From the NCBI GenBank assembly GCA_021234155.1, contig JAJEKV010000020.1, positions 20,699,018 through 20,763,017 of the forward strand: a stretch of 64,000 bases of DNA, in the 5' to 3' direction. The notes beneath the pieces are model-generated. The model ran no database searches. It was not told the origin of the DNA and was given only the letters and a program-made list of their open reading frames with translations. The DNA is from Isoetes taiwanensis. Lineage: Eukaryota > Streptophyta > Lycopodiopsida > Isoetales > Isoetaceae. Of the stretch, positions 11,540 to 22,084 are shown in pieces. The position numbers were made by a program, and so were the translations under genes. Every line of letters begins with the position of its first letter. The first letter of the stretch is position 1.

Positions 11540-13110
11540 TCCCGAATATATGCAGCTATCTGCCTCTTCATTCCTGGCCAGAAGTAGCTACTTCGAATCT
11601 TGAAATAGGTCTTCATGAAGCCAGCATGCCCTGCTATTGGGCTGTTATGTGTGTCATGAAGAATTAGCTTCCTTACCCCTGATGATTCGGGCACACACAA
11701 CTTATGCTTGTGATACAACAAAGTTGCCTTCCTTCTTATAATGCTTGAAGGCTTCCCCTCCTTATCTGTTGCGGCTTCCTTGGAAAGACTTTTCCATACC
11801 TCCTTGAAGTCCACATCCGCTGGCAAGGACTCTTCAATCTTCTTGCCAAACTCACTCGAAAGAGTGGAAATCGCATTACAATCGCCCTTGTCCAAAATGG
11901 TCTCCCCGGAGAGGGCATCTGCTACAACATTAAGCTTACCAGGCTTATATACAATATCAAAATCATACTCCTCAAGGAATTCCATCCACCTCCTTTGCCT
12001 TAAGTTGAGGGAGTGGTCGGGTGAAGAGATCTTGAAGGCTCGTTGATCGGTATCCAACCAAACTTCCTTCCCGGCCAGATAATGCCTCCATATCCTCAAT
12101 GCCCTGACAATGGCTAGCAGCTCCTGATCATGGGTTGGGTAGCGTTGCTCGGCGTCGTTCATCTTCTTCGAGTCGTAGGCGACTACCCTTCCTTCTTGCA
12201 TCAAGACTGCCCCTGTTGCTATCTTGCTTGCATCTGTTGCTACCAACTTATCTTTACTCGGATCCGGAAGAACAAGCACTGGTGCTGTTGTTAAGGCCTC
12301 TTTAAGCTTCTCAAAAGAAGCTTGGACTTTCTCTAACCAATGGCTAGTCCAATCCTTAATCTTCTTGGCCTTAGTGAGGTCCGACAGAGGGGACGCCCAC
12401 TTAGCAAAGTCCTTCACGAACTTTCTGTAATATCCCGCCAACCCGAGAAAGCTTCTTACTTCTGCCACATTCCTTGGAGCTGGCCAATCAACTATTGCCT
12501 CAATCTTAGATGGATCTGTGGAGATTCCCTCGGATGTTACTACGTGCCCCAAATACTCCACTCGGCCTGTTGCAAAGTGGCACTTAGAGAGCTTCCCATA
12601 CAACCGATGACGTCTCAACTTCTCCAACACTTTCCTGAGATGCTGACAATGCTCCTCAAGGGACTTGCTGTCGATTAGGATGTCGTCGAAGAAGACAATA
12701 ACAAACTCATCCAAGAAGTCTCTGAAGATGTCGTTCATGAGGCGCATAAACGTTCTTTGGAGCATTCGATAGTCCAAAGGGCATTATCAGAAACTCAAAA
12801 TGACCATACCGCTAAAGCGGTCTTATGGATATCCTCTTCTTTTTATTCTTATCCGATGGTATCCTCGACCTCAAATCAATTTTAGAGAATACCTTTGCTC
12901 CTTGTAATCGGTCCATTAGATCATCGCCCCCTTGGCAATGCATACTTGTTCTTTATCGTCGCTTATTAAGTCGGGCGATAGTCTATGCACATTCTTAAGC
13001 TCCCATCTTTCTTCTTTACAAAGAGTATAGGTGCTCCGAAGGAGACACACTTTGTGCTCTTATAAATCCAAGCTCGAGCAATTCCTCGAAGCCGTTTCTT
13101 GAGCTCAATC
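11449..13110 (-). pseudogene. Reverse transcriptase, RNase H and integrase zinc domain
   Basis: The long open part 11449-12777 carries the RT active site VIVFFDDIL (about 12682-12700), the thumb, RNase H blocks ([17 protein letters not shown]) and the integrase zinc region [11 protein letters not shown]...DCGY. The last Cys of the HHCC finger is lost through a shift. Upstream fingers and palm (12778-13110, with KVFSKIDLRS and EFLIMPFGL) are in other frames with stops. The enzyme copied element RNA into DNA in virus-like particles; this copy cannot make it. Confidence 0.9.
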
Positions 13111-13636
13111 AATTACAGGGTGCTCATTCTATATGGCCTTCTTGGTAGGCTTCAGATCCCGAGCCAATGTGATCTCACATTCCACACCCCTATAAGGTGG
13201 CGTGCCGGTTTCATCCGAAATACATCCTTGAACTCAAAATAAGCCTTGCTATCTCGCCTTTGGCCCCTTTGGGTCATTTCCCTCCGCTTGCACGGCTCAA
13301 CCGATTCCATCCTCAAGATGTAGTCCACCTTATTCTTTTCTATACTCTTCCTTAGCCGCTTCAAAGAAATACACCGCATGGGAGAATCTAGCTTCTTACC
13401 TTTCACTATCGGTTTGTTGCCATCCGTGCCGCCATGGTGACTTCATTCCGGTCGCAATCAATCATGGCTTTGGTGGCTTCAAAAATTCCATCCCCACTAT
13501 CGGATCATATCTTCCATGTCCATGACTTCGCTCCCCATCGGCCACTTAGCCCCACTAAGGTCTATGTCAAAGGTGATCCTCCTCCCCTTAGTGTGCCGAA
13601 TGGCCGCCGCTTGCCATAGCTACGGCCTTGGCTTAG

Positions 13637-13745
13637 ACTTCAATACCTTGTTCTTCATTAGAGCGACCAATCTAGGAGATGCAAAATTATGAGAGCTACC
13701 AGTATCTATGAGGACTACATAAGGATTACTATCTATGATCCCATC
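13637..13745 (-). pseudogene. Aspartic protease motif of gypsy pol
   Basis: The frame reads VLIDTGSSHNFASPRLV with the catalytic DTGSS at 13683-13706. Flanking frames are broken, so only the motif region can be placed. Confidence 0.8.
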
Positions 13746-13774
13746 CGCCCGCGATGATGACAAATCGTGATTCT

Positions 13775-15031
13775 CTATATCACCGTCTCAATGTTTGCAC
13801 ATATGTGGCACTCACCATCTATGAAGTCCCGCCCTCCCCGCTGGTCGTCGTCCTCGTCATTCGTTGGGGAGTCCCAATCCAAGAGTTCTGCCAAGGCTGA
13901 CTGCATGACGAATGGACAATCATGTGTTCGGTGCCCTGGCTGGAAGCACCTGAAGCATAACTTTTTCTCAATGCATTCCTGTCTCTTTTCCTTCGGCAAA
14001 CTGTCTAGGAGACGCTTAAGAGCACTGCCCCCTGATGCATTCTGTGGCTTACGGTCCCCAAAAGCTTTGTTCTGACCCTTACCTTGCTGCTGACTCCCAC
14101 GATGGTGTAGGCTGGCTGATTGCTTACCCCGATATTGCCCCCGATCTTTGCACAACTCTTACCCCTGAAGGTTGACTGTTTCTCTGCTGGAGTTGCTGGT
14201 GCCTCTTCCAAACTTATAGCTTTATCTTCGGCCTGTGCAACTGACTTCGGGTTGATTGCTCTAACAAGCCTCTTGATATTGCTGTTCAACCCCTCAATGT
14301 AAGTATCCACGGCTTGCCTCTCTGAGACTCCAGGAACATGCAGCCTGAGCCTCATAAATTCTTCGGTATACTTAGCCACTGATAAGCTACCCTGATTCAA
14401 CCTGTAAAACTGTTGAATCTGTCTACTAGTATGAGATCTTGGCACATAGTGCTTCGGAAGGAAAGCCTTCTTTGAAGGTCTTAAACCTGCAATTGTTCCT
14501 CTTCAGCTTGTTGGACTTAGCATATCCCTTCCACCAGATCCTTGCCGGTCCAATAAGGTTAGCTGTAGCAACTTTCCCTATGTCCTTGTCTTTCATACCG
14601 TATGAGTTGCCAAATTCTTCCATTTCATCAAGCCATGCTTCAGCCTCCATGCCTGATCTGTCTTTCCCTGAGAACTGGTCGAGCTTCCTTGTCTTCCATA
14701 CATTGCTCATAGCACTATCCACCTTTTTCTGATAGTCATCTGTCTTTCTTGCTCTTTTCCTTGCTTTAGGTGTGCCCGACTGACTGTCGGAGCCAGAGCT
14801 GTCCTCACTGGAAGAGCTATCTGATGAGCTGGAGCTAGATGATGATGGACTCCTGGTTCTCCTCTTCCTTCTCCTATCCCTGACGTTCCCCTGGTTGCCC
14901 TCCCCTTCCTGCTGAGGGACTTCGTCACCACCCGGAAAACAAGGTGGAGGTGGAGGACCATCTTCCTGTGCATTCATGAGAGGTGTCGCCCAGTTGATGA
15001 GATGTTGCATTTGGTTCCTCATCTGCACCAA
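13775..15031 (-). pseudogene. gag with CCHC zinc knuckle
   Basis: Three overlapping open segments (14426-15031, 14005-14445, 13775-14155) in shifted frames make up gag. The first has an acidic, Ser-rich linker, then the capsid signature IGPARIWWKGY. The second has GSLSVAKYTEEFMRLR and YIEGLNSNIKRLVRA, typical of the retrotransposon gag domain. The third ends with a CCHC knuckle, CFRCFQPGHRTHDCP (13913-13956). The first segment's start is uncertain because the frame opens at TTG rather than ATG. Confidence 0.9.
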
Positions 15032-15379
15032 CCTTGGCGTTGGGACTCACCTGGTGACATATCCTGCTCAAAATCTTCTTGTTCTCTGCCAAACAAGTTC
15101 CTTGGTACCCAATTGCGTGGTCGGTGCTGGTCTTGAGATCCTGCACTTGAGTTCCTTGCTGCAAGGATTGATCATCAATACATTTTATTTGGGTTAGATG
15201 TTGATCAATTTTACTTGCAATTGAATTATCTTTAGTTATAAGAAATCATACAAAGCCTTACATTGACAAAACAGTTAATAGTCATTAATACATAAGGATT
15301 ACATGATAAGGTAGATATATCTTAGCATAATGGGTACACGAAACATTTAGCACAAAACTTAAGAAAATTTCACAATTAT

Positions 15380-15718
15380 TCAGTGGCCTCCCGAAAGCCT
15401 GAAGAAGTTCTTGACATCCCTGAATCGGAGGCCTTTGCCGAGGTTGCGCAAGATGTTCCTCGTCGATCTTCCTTCAAGTGCTCGGGCCATCTCCGGTTCC
15501 GGAAGTTCCGGTGCTGTTGCTGCTACCACTGAAAGTGTTGCGTCCCTAAGGTGCCCTCTCGCAAAGTCGAGGCAATGGAGCCTTGACGCCTCGTTGAAAA
15601 GAATGATGTGATCGGCATGGGCGTATATCTTCGAGTGCTGCCCGAAGCCCGAGAGTGCTATGAGAAGTGCCACGGATTCTTCCCCCCTTGGGTTGAACTC
15701 CTTGTGGAAGACTATCAT
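15380..15718 (-). CDS. Unassigned ORF upstream of gag in the gypsy element
   Basis: A 112-codon frame starts MIVFHKEFNPRGEES. It is hydrophobic in the middle (LLIALSGFGQHSKIYAHADHIILF) and ends before gag. Another open frame of 119 codons (15546-15905) overlaps it in a different phase, so the true product may be longer and frameshifted. I recognise no family. By position it is an extra element protein or part of a longer one that includes 16525-16920. Confidence 0.35.
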   Translation of the reverse strand: MIVFHKEFNPRGEESVALLIALSGFGQHSKIYAHADHIILFNEASRLHCLDFARGHLRDATLSVVAATAPELPEPEMARALEGRSTRNILRNLGKGLRFRDVKNFFRLSGGH

Positions 15719-16524
15719 TTGCCCTTGACTGAGGGCTGGAAGATAGTAGCGGCGTCGCCCTTCCCTTCCCTACGCCTCGCGATCCAAAGGTGCCCTTCCT
15801 CGGAAGCCGCTTCACCGTAGGCATCCACGCCATCGGGTCTTCATGATCCCTCCACATCTTTGGTTGCATTGTCCAAGTTGATGCTTCTTTGGACCCTTCC
15901 CTCATGCTCCCCGCTCGAACCGGTCTGCTTGAGCTTGGGCCCTTCCCCGGTTTGTAGAGTGTGCTCAGTATCTGCTTTGGAACTCCTCCTCCGAGATGAT
16001 AGGTTCCTGGCTGCCGATAGATCTCCCTTATCTGGCGATAGGTCTGCTATGTCCCGACATTGTCTCCCCAAAGATAAGAGTGTCTCTCCGCCACTCCCTT
16101 GGAATCTCCCGGTATGAGTAGTCGATGAGGTGCATGCTCTTCCCGTGTGCTATCATGCCCAAGAGCTCGTCGATTCAAGACCTTGTTCCCGACAAGGGAC
16201 AAGTTGAGGATGTCATTCGCAAAAATGTACTCCCCGGTCGATGACTATCGGTGACAAAAGCCGTGATGCCGACCGGTGGGTCTTAGAGTCGTTCTCATGT
16301 CGTCGTCATGCCTCAACGCATACCTCTGCATTCTTGTTGCCTCCCTGCTCTCCCATTCGGGTTCGGCTCCCCTAGCTGCTCGTAGTCTTCATGGATCTCA
16401 GAGAGATGGTGCCCCGGCGTCGTGCCATAGTATTCGTGAGGGGAGGACTCTATATTCAGGATTTGATCCTGGGCCCTACGGGTATCAAGTGGCGCTAAGT
16501 CTAAGGGCTGAACAGAGGGTTCTC

Positions 16525-16920
16525 CTACTCTGTTGATTGACTTATAGTGCATGAAGAGGGCAAGGGCTGTCTGAGCTGAAAGGTACCTATGCCTATTATG
16601 TCTCCCGCAGTCATGTAATCGGGCATGGTCCTAGTCCTATCCCATAGCTGCTTCTTGCCTTTGGATCCTGCCAACTCTCGACCTAAGGCTTGGGTAAGTG
16701 TCTCAAGAGAAACCCAATTCCCTCCCCTAGGAGGCAGTCTAACTTCCCAAGGCAGGACCTGCTGGTCATATTGGCACATAATGTCCGTGTAGTAGGGTGT
16801 TCTAGTCAAGGTTGCATGAAGATCAAACAAGTGATCAAACACAGAGAAGGCTTGATCTACAGGAAGCTGATGGATATGGCTTGCAGCATTGTACCATCTC
16901 TCGAAGTTGCTGGGCGCCAT
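16525..16920 (-). CDS. Unassigned ORF MAPSNFERWYNAA in the gypsy element
   Basis: A 131-codon frame begins with a good ATG. It is rich in aromatic and acidic residues (FSVFDHLFDLHATLTRTPYY) and has no motif I know. It lies between the H3-tail-like ORF and gag, a zone where plant gypsy elements usually have only a short leader. It could be an N-terminal extension of gag after frame repair, or a separate accessory protein. Confidence 0.45.
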   Translation of the reverse strand: MAPSNFERWYNAASHIHQLPVDQAFSVFDHLFDLHATLTRTPYYTDIMCQYDQQVLPWEVRLPPRGGNWVSLETLTQALGRELAGSKGKKQLWDRTRTMPDYMTAGDIIGIGTFQLRQPLPSSCTISQSTE

Positions 16921-17216
16921 TGAGTAGGCAAGGGTGTAGAAAATGGCTTACAAAGATCAGTTGAGGTTCAGAAAATCGCCTAAGGGGCTGGGAGCAGTTC
17001 TGTAGAAGGAAAAATGGCAAATGGGACCTATTTTTATAGACTATGGGTGACCTCGAGGTTCGTGCAAAAAGGTGCCTACCTAAGACGGCCTTGGTTCTAT
17101 GGCTCTGGGTGTCCAAATGAACTACCATGAAGTGCAAACTTAAGCAAAACAAAGCAAGAAACACTACATGGCAATTTGTTGGATCAAATTTGGCTAATTT
17201 GGGCCAAAGATGGGCT

Positions 17217-17520
17217 GACCCGGGTGAATCCGCGCGGATGGCCTCCGCGTCGCGGACGCAGACGCGTTTGGCGCGGTCTCACCCGGTTGGCCTGTTTTGG
17301 GCCAATTTTTGGTCATTTCTGGGAATTTAAAGATGCTAATATGGCTAATTGGGCCAATTCTAACCTAACTAGCAACTTATTTTGAGCAAAACTGACATCT
17401 AAAAGCATGATTTTGGGCCCGGTCCGGGTGAATCCAGCTGTAGCTTAGCCAGCGTCGGGACGCTTGAGGGCCTTAGGGCGGTCTCACCCGGTTGGCCCGA
17501 TTTTCAGCATTTTGATGATT
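17217..17520 (-). repeat. Pair of GC-rich direct repeats in the element's upstream zone
   Basis: Two blocks (about 17217-17330 and 17418-17520) share CCGGGTGAATCC at one end and GCGGTCTCACCCGGTTGGCC at the other. Each block is itself a loose palindrome, since GGGTGA pairs with TCACCC. Coding frames are broken here. The blocks could act at RNA level (packaging or dimerisation) or be a small inserted repeat. Confidence 0.55.
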
Positions 17521-17751
17521 TTTTTGCCAAAAATTTTGTTGTAGTCATGATTTCTAGGGTGTTTCTAGACATGCTATGAAGAATTCTACCACAATTGGGT
17601 TCTATTTCCTATATTTCAAGCATACAACATTTTTCTAATTTGCAGAGGAAAAGTAACTTTTATATTAATAAAAACACAATTACATGGGAGTTTCTCTTTT
17701 CTAACAAAATTTACAAAATTTGAGGCCTAAGGCCTCTCTGCGAATCCTCAG

Positions 17752-18165
17752 CTAAGTGAATATCCTTAGGCATAAGGGTAACTCTCTTAGCATGGATAGC
17801 GCAGAGGTTCCCTTCCTCGAAAGCTGGACCAGCTGCGCCGGAAGCCTCTTGCGGGGCCGGGTCATTAGAGGGGTAACCCTATAATCGGGTCCGAAACCTT
17901 CGCAACACCTCTCTAAGGAGGCGCTCGAGGGCGCCTTCCTTATCGAGATTCGTGCACATCCGGAAGTGCGAATCTCCCTAAACACCCGGCGTATGTGTTT
18001 GTTCGGCCCGTGGTGAACCCTCTTGGGTTTTTCCGGCCTAGGTGGGGGTGGCTTGGGCTGGTTCTTCTTGCCCGGCCGCCCTCCCCGACGGCCAGCTACC
18101 TCCCCGGCGGCAATACCACTCATTGTACCTCGTCCAGCGGCGAAGGTACTCCTTATATCTACCAT
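17752..18165 (-). pseudogene. Basic C-terminal continuation of the H3-tail-like ORF, shifted
   Basis: This 137-codon frame overlaps the end of the previous ORF in another phase. It starts TTG/GTG-like rather than with a clear ATG. It is Arg/Lys/Pro-rich (GRRGGRPGKKNQPKPPPPRPEKPKR, shown in part) and then has HIRRVFREIRTSG. The likely reading is that one base change near 18090 split a single longer protein. Confidence 0.4.
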
Positions 18166-18823
18166 CTTCCGGCTTAAACTTCGCGGTCCTGGCTGGAGCC
18201 GAATGCCCGCCCCCCCCTTTTTGCTTCTTCACCACCTTAGGTGGTTCCGGCCACTTGGGGTAGGGTGGCCTAGCGTCGGGGTCCTGCTGCCCCTCCTCCT
18301 CCTCTTCCTCCACTTGTGGCTCCTCCTCCGGCCGGGGCTCTTCAATAACGACGGTCCGGCGAGGCCCGTCGTTCCTTCTCTTCGTACGCCTTTCTTGCTC
18401 CCTCAGCTCCCTTTCCCGCTCCCGCTTCTTTCTGGCGGCCCTCTCCTCTGGCCACTCCGCGACTTTTTCCTTCCCCTTCTTTTTGGGCACTGAAGGGCCC
18501 GCTTCTTCGGTCGGTGGTGGTGCTTGCTCCTCCACACGTTCTTCAACTTGTTCCTCCACCTCGGTCTGCGAGGCCCCGGCGGGTGCGACTTCGTCCGTTC
18601 TTTGTGTTCCCCGCCGGCGAGGGGCTGCTCTTGGGGGCTGCTCGGCATCGTGGCTTCGCTCGGTCGCTGCCGCTGCCGCCGCTTGAGGGCGATTCCCTCG
18701 CCCTCCGGGCTTCGGTAGAAGGTGCTCAGGAACTTTCTTCACGTGCCGACCCGCTGCTACCTGCGCCATAGAGAGGGTGGGGCGCTCGCCAAACTTCCTA
18801 GCTGTTTGTTTGGTGCGTGCCAT
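18038..18823 (-). CDS. Retrotransposon ORF with a histone H3-identical N-terminus
   Basis: The first ATG of this frame (18821-18823 on the minus strand) has a purine at -3 and G at +4. It begins MARTKQTARK, then FGERPTLSMAQ. After Met removal, expected because residue 2 is Ala, the N-terminus would be ARTKQTARK, identical to residues 1-9 of histone H3, including the K4 and K9 positions. Beyond that there is no histone fold. The rest of the 261 residues is low complexity: Ala-rich, then Glu-rich, then a long Arg/Lys/Glu stretch with coiled-coil character, then acidic, ending near RYKEYLRRWTRYNEWYCRR. It is the first ORF after the 5' LTR and primer site. The same element carries an integrase chromodomain. 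That it mimics H3 is inference from the sequence. Confidence 0.8.
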   Translation of the reverse strand: MARTKQTARKFGERPTLSMAQVAAGRHVKKVPEHLLPKPGGRGNRPQAAAAAATERSHDAEQPPRAAPRRRGTQRTDEVAPAGASQTEVEEQVEERVEEQAPPPTEEAGPSVPKKKGKEKVAEWPEERAARKKRERERELREQERRTKRRNDGPRRTVVIEEPRPEEEPQVEEEEEEGQQDPDARPPYPKWPEPPKVVKKQKGGGGHSAPARTAKFKPEDGRYKEYLRRWTRYNEWYCRRGGSWPSGRAAGQEEPAQATPT

Positions 18824-19383
18824 ATCTTGTGGTTCAGGAATGGGTGACGTAAGGCTGAGCAAGAGAGAGGTGAAGGTGAAGGGTTGGAGAGAGAGAATGA
18901 GGTGTCAGATATTTAAAAAGGAGGGTCCCTGGGAATATTCTCCTACCATAATTACCCCTATTTATTAGCCCCCCTTATTAATTACACCATATTTAGCAAT
19001 TATTTAACTATTAATGTATAAATTAAACCTATATTAATTAATATTATACCTTAAATTTTCGAATTTTTCTAATGGTTTGAAGTGCTAATTATGAATTTGC
19101 GCCATTTTTCACCTGGGTCTCCGATTGGCATGATTCTTCGACCCATTTTAGGTGAAATTTGATGCAGATGCATAATTTTCACTCCAAATTTACTAGAAGA
19201 TGAGTTTGACTCACTCAACTTTCGTCTAACACTTAACCTAAGTCCTGACCCACTACCTAGGAGAAAATTTTTTCCCCCATTTTCGCGGTTCGATGGTGGA
19301 AATGTTTATTTCACACCCCTATAGGCCTGTTAGACTACTTTATGGTTATGGTCAGTGCTAGTTCTTGGTCAACCAAGAACATC

Positions 19384-19395
19384 GCTCTGATACCA
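19384..19395 (-). promoter_or_regulatory. Primer-binding site for initiator Met-tRNA
   Basis: The minus strand reads TGGTATCAGAGC one base after the end of the 5' LTR, the standard plant LTR-retrotransposon primer site. Confidence 0.9.
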
Positions 19396-19396
19396 T

Positions 19397-21035
19397 TGTG
19401 ACGCTCCCGCTAAACGTCTGGGCCCGCCGCACACACTCGGAAATCCCCATCCGGCTCAACAACCGCATGGGCCCTTTCGTCTACCCCGCGACTCGAGGTG
19501 ACTCTTAGTGCGGAAGGGAAACATGAAGGTGTCTTGCGCGCCCTTCCCCTATGGGCTCCTATAACGTGAGGCGATAACCGCGTCGAAACTAGCATCAACA
19601 TATACAAATACTACCTCGAAGGGTAGTGCATCACACATAAACCAAGGCAAAGATGATAATCACGAACCATAAAACATGAGAGCTCCTACCCCTGCTCGGA
19701 CTCGTGGAGGATGGATGGTGACCGCTAGGCCTCAAGATAGAGCGCAGCACCGGAGTCATGGCAATGGCGGGGCTGGCATAGAACAATGGCTAGGGTTGAC
19801 CACTCCATCCGCCCCTCCTGCATGCATACTTTGCAAATGGGCTAGATCAGGCTCGACAGACTCTAGCCTTCCTGGATCGCAATCCCATGGCATCACCCAT
19901 CTGGGACTACTCCAGGTTGCATCTCCCCGGGTCCGATGAGGCGGGAAGGGTTGCATCTCCCTTCCCGGGATCTAGAGGTGCCGTGGGGCGGCTAGAGAAT
20001 CGTGGCGACACACGCGATGCATGCTCAACCAACCCCAAAAACGAGAGCCAAGCCAACACTTGCGGCTCTCGGGAGGCGAGGCAACACCATTGCCCCAGAG
20101 GTGTCGGACCCATGCTCGCCCCACGGTGACCGACCATAAGCCTAGCCCACTATGGGATCCCCCGAAGCCCCCACTCGGCGGGGATCCTCCCTCCACTTTC
20201 CCTCTAGCCCCAAGTATCCGGTGCTGAGTCATATCATAGCCTCAATAGCCTGGTGGGCTCCTATGCACAGGCCGCAACTAATAGGAACTAAGGGATCTAC
20301 TCTAGGAGCATACTACATATGGCTCTAGGTCTCTACCCCCCTTCCCAATACAAGAGGAGCAAACATGATCAACCATCATCACATAATCATCACATCATGA
20401 GAATAATCATAAGAAGAACATCTTAACCTAATCATACAACTAACTAATGGTTAGGGTTCCTTGATTAGGGTTCAAGATGTTGAATATGGGTTCTAGGATG
20501 GCTCTACTCTAGATACAAGATACTAGCACATCTGGAATGCTAATTCCAGATGAGCTATCACAACTACTATCCTACATACCTGCTCCCCCGGCTCTCCCTC
20601 CAGATCCGTGTGCCTCCATGGTCTCCGACTCACGAGATGCCGCTCCTACTCCAAGAACGAGTTCTACCCTGCTGGGGCTGCTGCACCAGTCTATGCCACA
20701 ACAAACGATGTTCGAAACGGGGTTTCGAACGAGTAGGTGAGTCTCTGGGTGCTAGGGCTGGAAAGAGGTCTAGGGTTAGGGTTTATGCCTATATAAGTTA
20801 GGTCCACCTAGGATGCCACGTGGCACCAATCGGGTGAGTCCTGTGTGGCGGTGCCCCAATAGGTCAAGGCCACGTGGATAATGGCTTAACCTATGGTTGG
20901 CTAAGTTATGAGAATAACTTAGCCATGCCCCCTAGTGCCACAACCTATAGTATACAAGGCTATGAAGATAGACTTGTATAGTGACGGATCCAGGAATATA
21001 CGTATTTATGACGTATATTCCCCTGGACCGTCACA
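19397..21035 (-). repeat. 5' LTR of the gypsy element
   Basis: This is the 5' LTR because the primer-binding site lies next to it at 19384-19395 and all ORFs run from here towards lower coordinates. It should carry the promoter, but I did not find a convincing TATA box to report. Confidence 0.95.
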
Positions 21036-22084
21036 CATCTGGATCAGATTTGTATTCAGCACAAAAATACAAATATTTCAATACACAAAAAAAGATTACT
21101 ATAGGAGTAAACTCAACATCTTCGTCTTTCTTGTGCAAAGAAATATTTAAAGCTCTAGAAGCCAGATATAACTAATTGCACAAAGAAACTCTTCAGAATA
21201 AAGATGATTAGAAAAGAAACCAAAGTAACCTAAGAAGCTGCCACTCTTCTCAGGGAAGCAACCATTGCTTCCAAGAAGACCAAAACTGCAAGTAAATCAA
21301 CAATCTGTGAGATTGCTTTAGATGCTGCATTGTCGGGATGTGAAACAGTCAGCCTGAGTTGGTTAGACACATAGCCCAACTGCCAAGACTCCTCCCTTAA
21401 GTCTGGTTTATGATGTAAAGGCTTCTTCCTGTACACAAATAAATCCCTAGCTCGGCTCTCTAAATTAATCTCATTTCTTGTAGAAAGCCTGTAGAAATTG
21501 GATCATATACTCTGTTCTTTCCAAGAACCAGCTCTATACCTCTCCACCAGCAAGAGAGAAGAAAAGAAAGGAAAGGGTTCTTCCATCCGACCTTAAAATT
21601 TGGTTTAAGATATGAACTGCCAGCAAACATTACAACCTAAAGCTGCTTTTCTTAATAGCCTTGCGAAAATTTTGCTCCACCTTATAAGCTACTGTGCAAT
21701 TTCGGTGTGATCTAAAATAATAATAGAGGAAACTGCTGTTGCCAGATCCTTCCAAAATTATAAAGAATCATAATGCTTCCGCATTAGAGCAAAAATACCA
21801 CGTTAATGGTACTTGCAGGACCAAAAAGACCGCCAAGAAGCAGCTCTAAGCACAAAGAAACCAGCAATTCTTATTTACCAGAAATCTTGAAGACAAAATG
21901 TCAGATCCCCAACTGGCACCCAAATTTTGACCTTGAATATCTCCTTTGCCGTAGCAGTGCCGGATCAGAGAGACGAGGGCGGCCTCCTCTCTCCTGTATC
22001 TGCCCTAGGCGCAGACGATAGCGCCAAGAAACGACATCCGTTCCAATCACCCCCGAAACTTTTATATGCAAATCCCTTTGTATT

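Larger units (their letters stand above)
7860..21035 (-). mobile_element. Ty3/gypsy chromodomain retrotransposon, complete but decayed
   Basis: Two LTRs of about 1.64 kb (7860-9501 and 19397-21035) begin TGTGACG and end CGTCACA. They are flanked by the 5-bp duplication CATCT (7855-7859 and 21036-21040). On the minus strand, a primer-binding site complementary to initiator Met-tRNA (TGGTATCAGAGC) follows the 5' LTR and a polypurine tract precedes the 3' LTR. Order of coding parts: H3-tail-like ORF, further unassigned ORFs, gag with CCHC knuckle, protease, reverse transcriptase, RNase H, integrase, chromodomain. Integrase after RNase H and a terminal chromodomain place it among chromoviruses. 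Frameshifts and stops break gag and pol. The long coding zone between the 5' LTR and gag is unusual. Confidence 0.95.
7783..22072 (-). mobile_element. Poly(A)-tailed retro-insertion, interrupted by a gypsy element
   Basis: On the minus strand the insertion starts at 22072 and ends in a poly(A) tract (T-rich at 7783-7802), flanked by the 12-bp duplication. Without the gypsy element it is about 1.1 kb (21041-22072 plus 7783-7859). The 3' end, TTTCATTCCTTC before the poly(A), is like that of a LINE or a LINE-mobilised transcript. A 68-codon frame lies at 21230-21436 on the minus strand, but I recognise no protein. It is either a 5'-truncated LINE, a SINE-like composite or a processed cDNA. Confidence 0.7.

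Noticed and set aside
18483-18771. Plus-strand frames opposite the H3-tail-like ORF
   Set aside because: They are GC-rich shadows of the minus-strand ORF with Pro/Arg/Ser-rich composition and no motifs.
18038-18823. A genuine histone H3 gene
   Set aside because: Identity ends after the tenth residue, with no alpha-N helix or histone fold, and the ORF sits inside an LTR retrotransposon.
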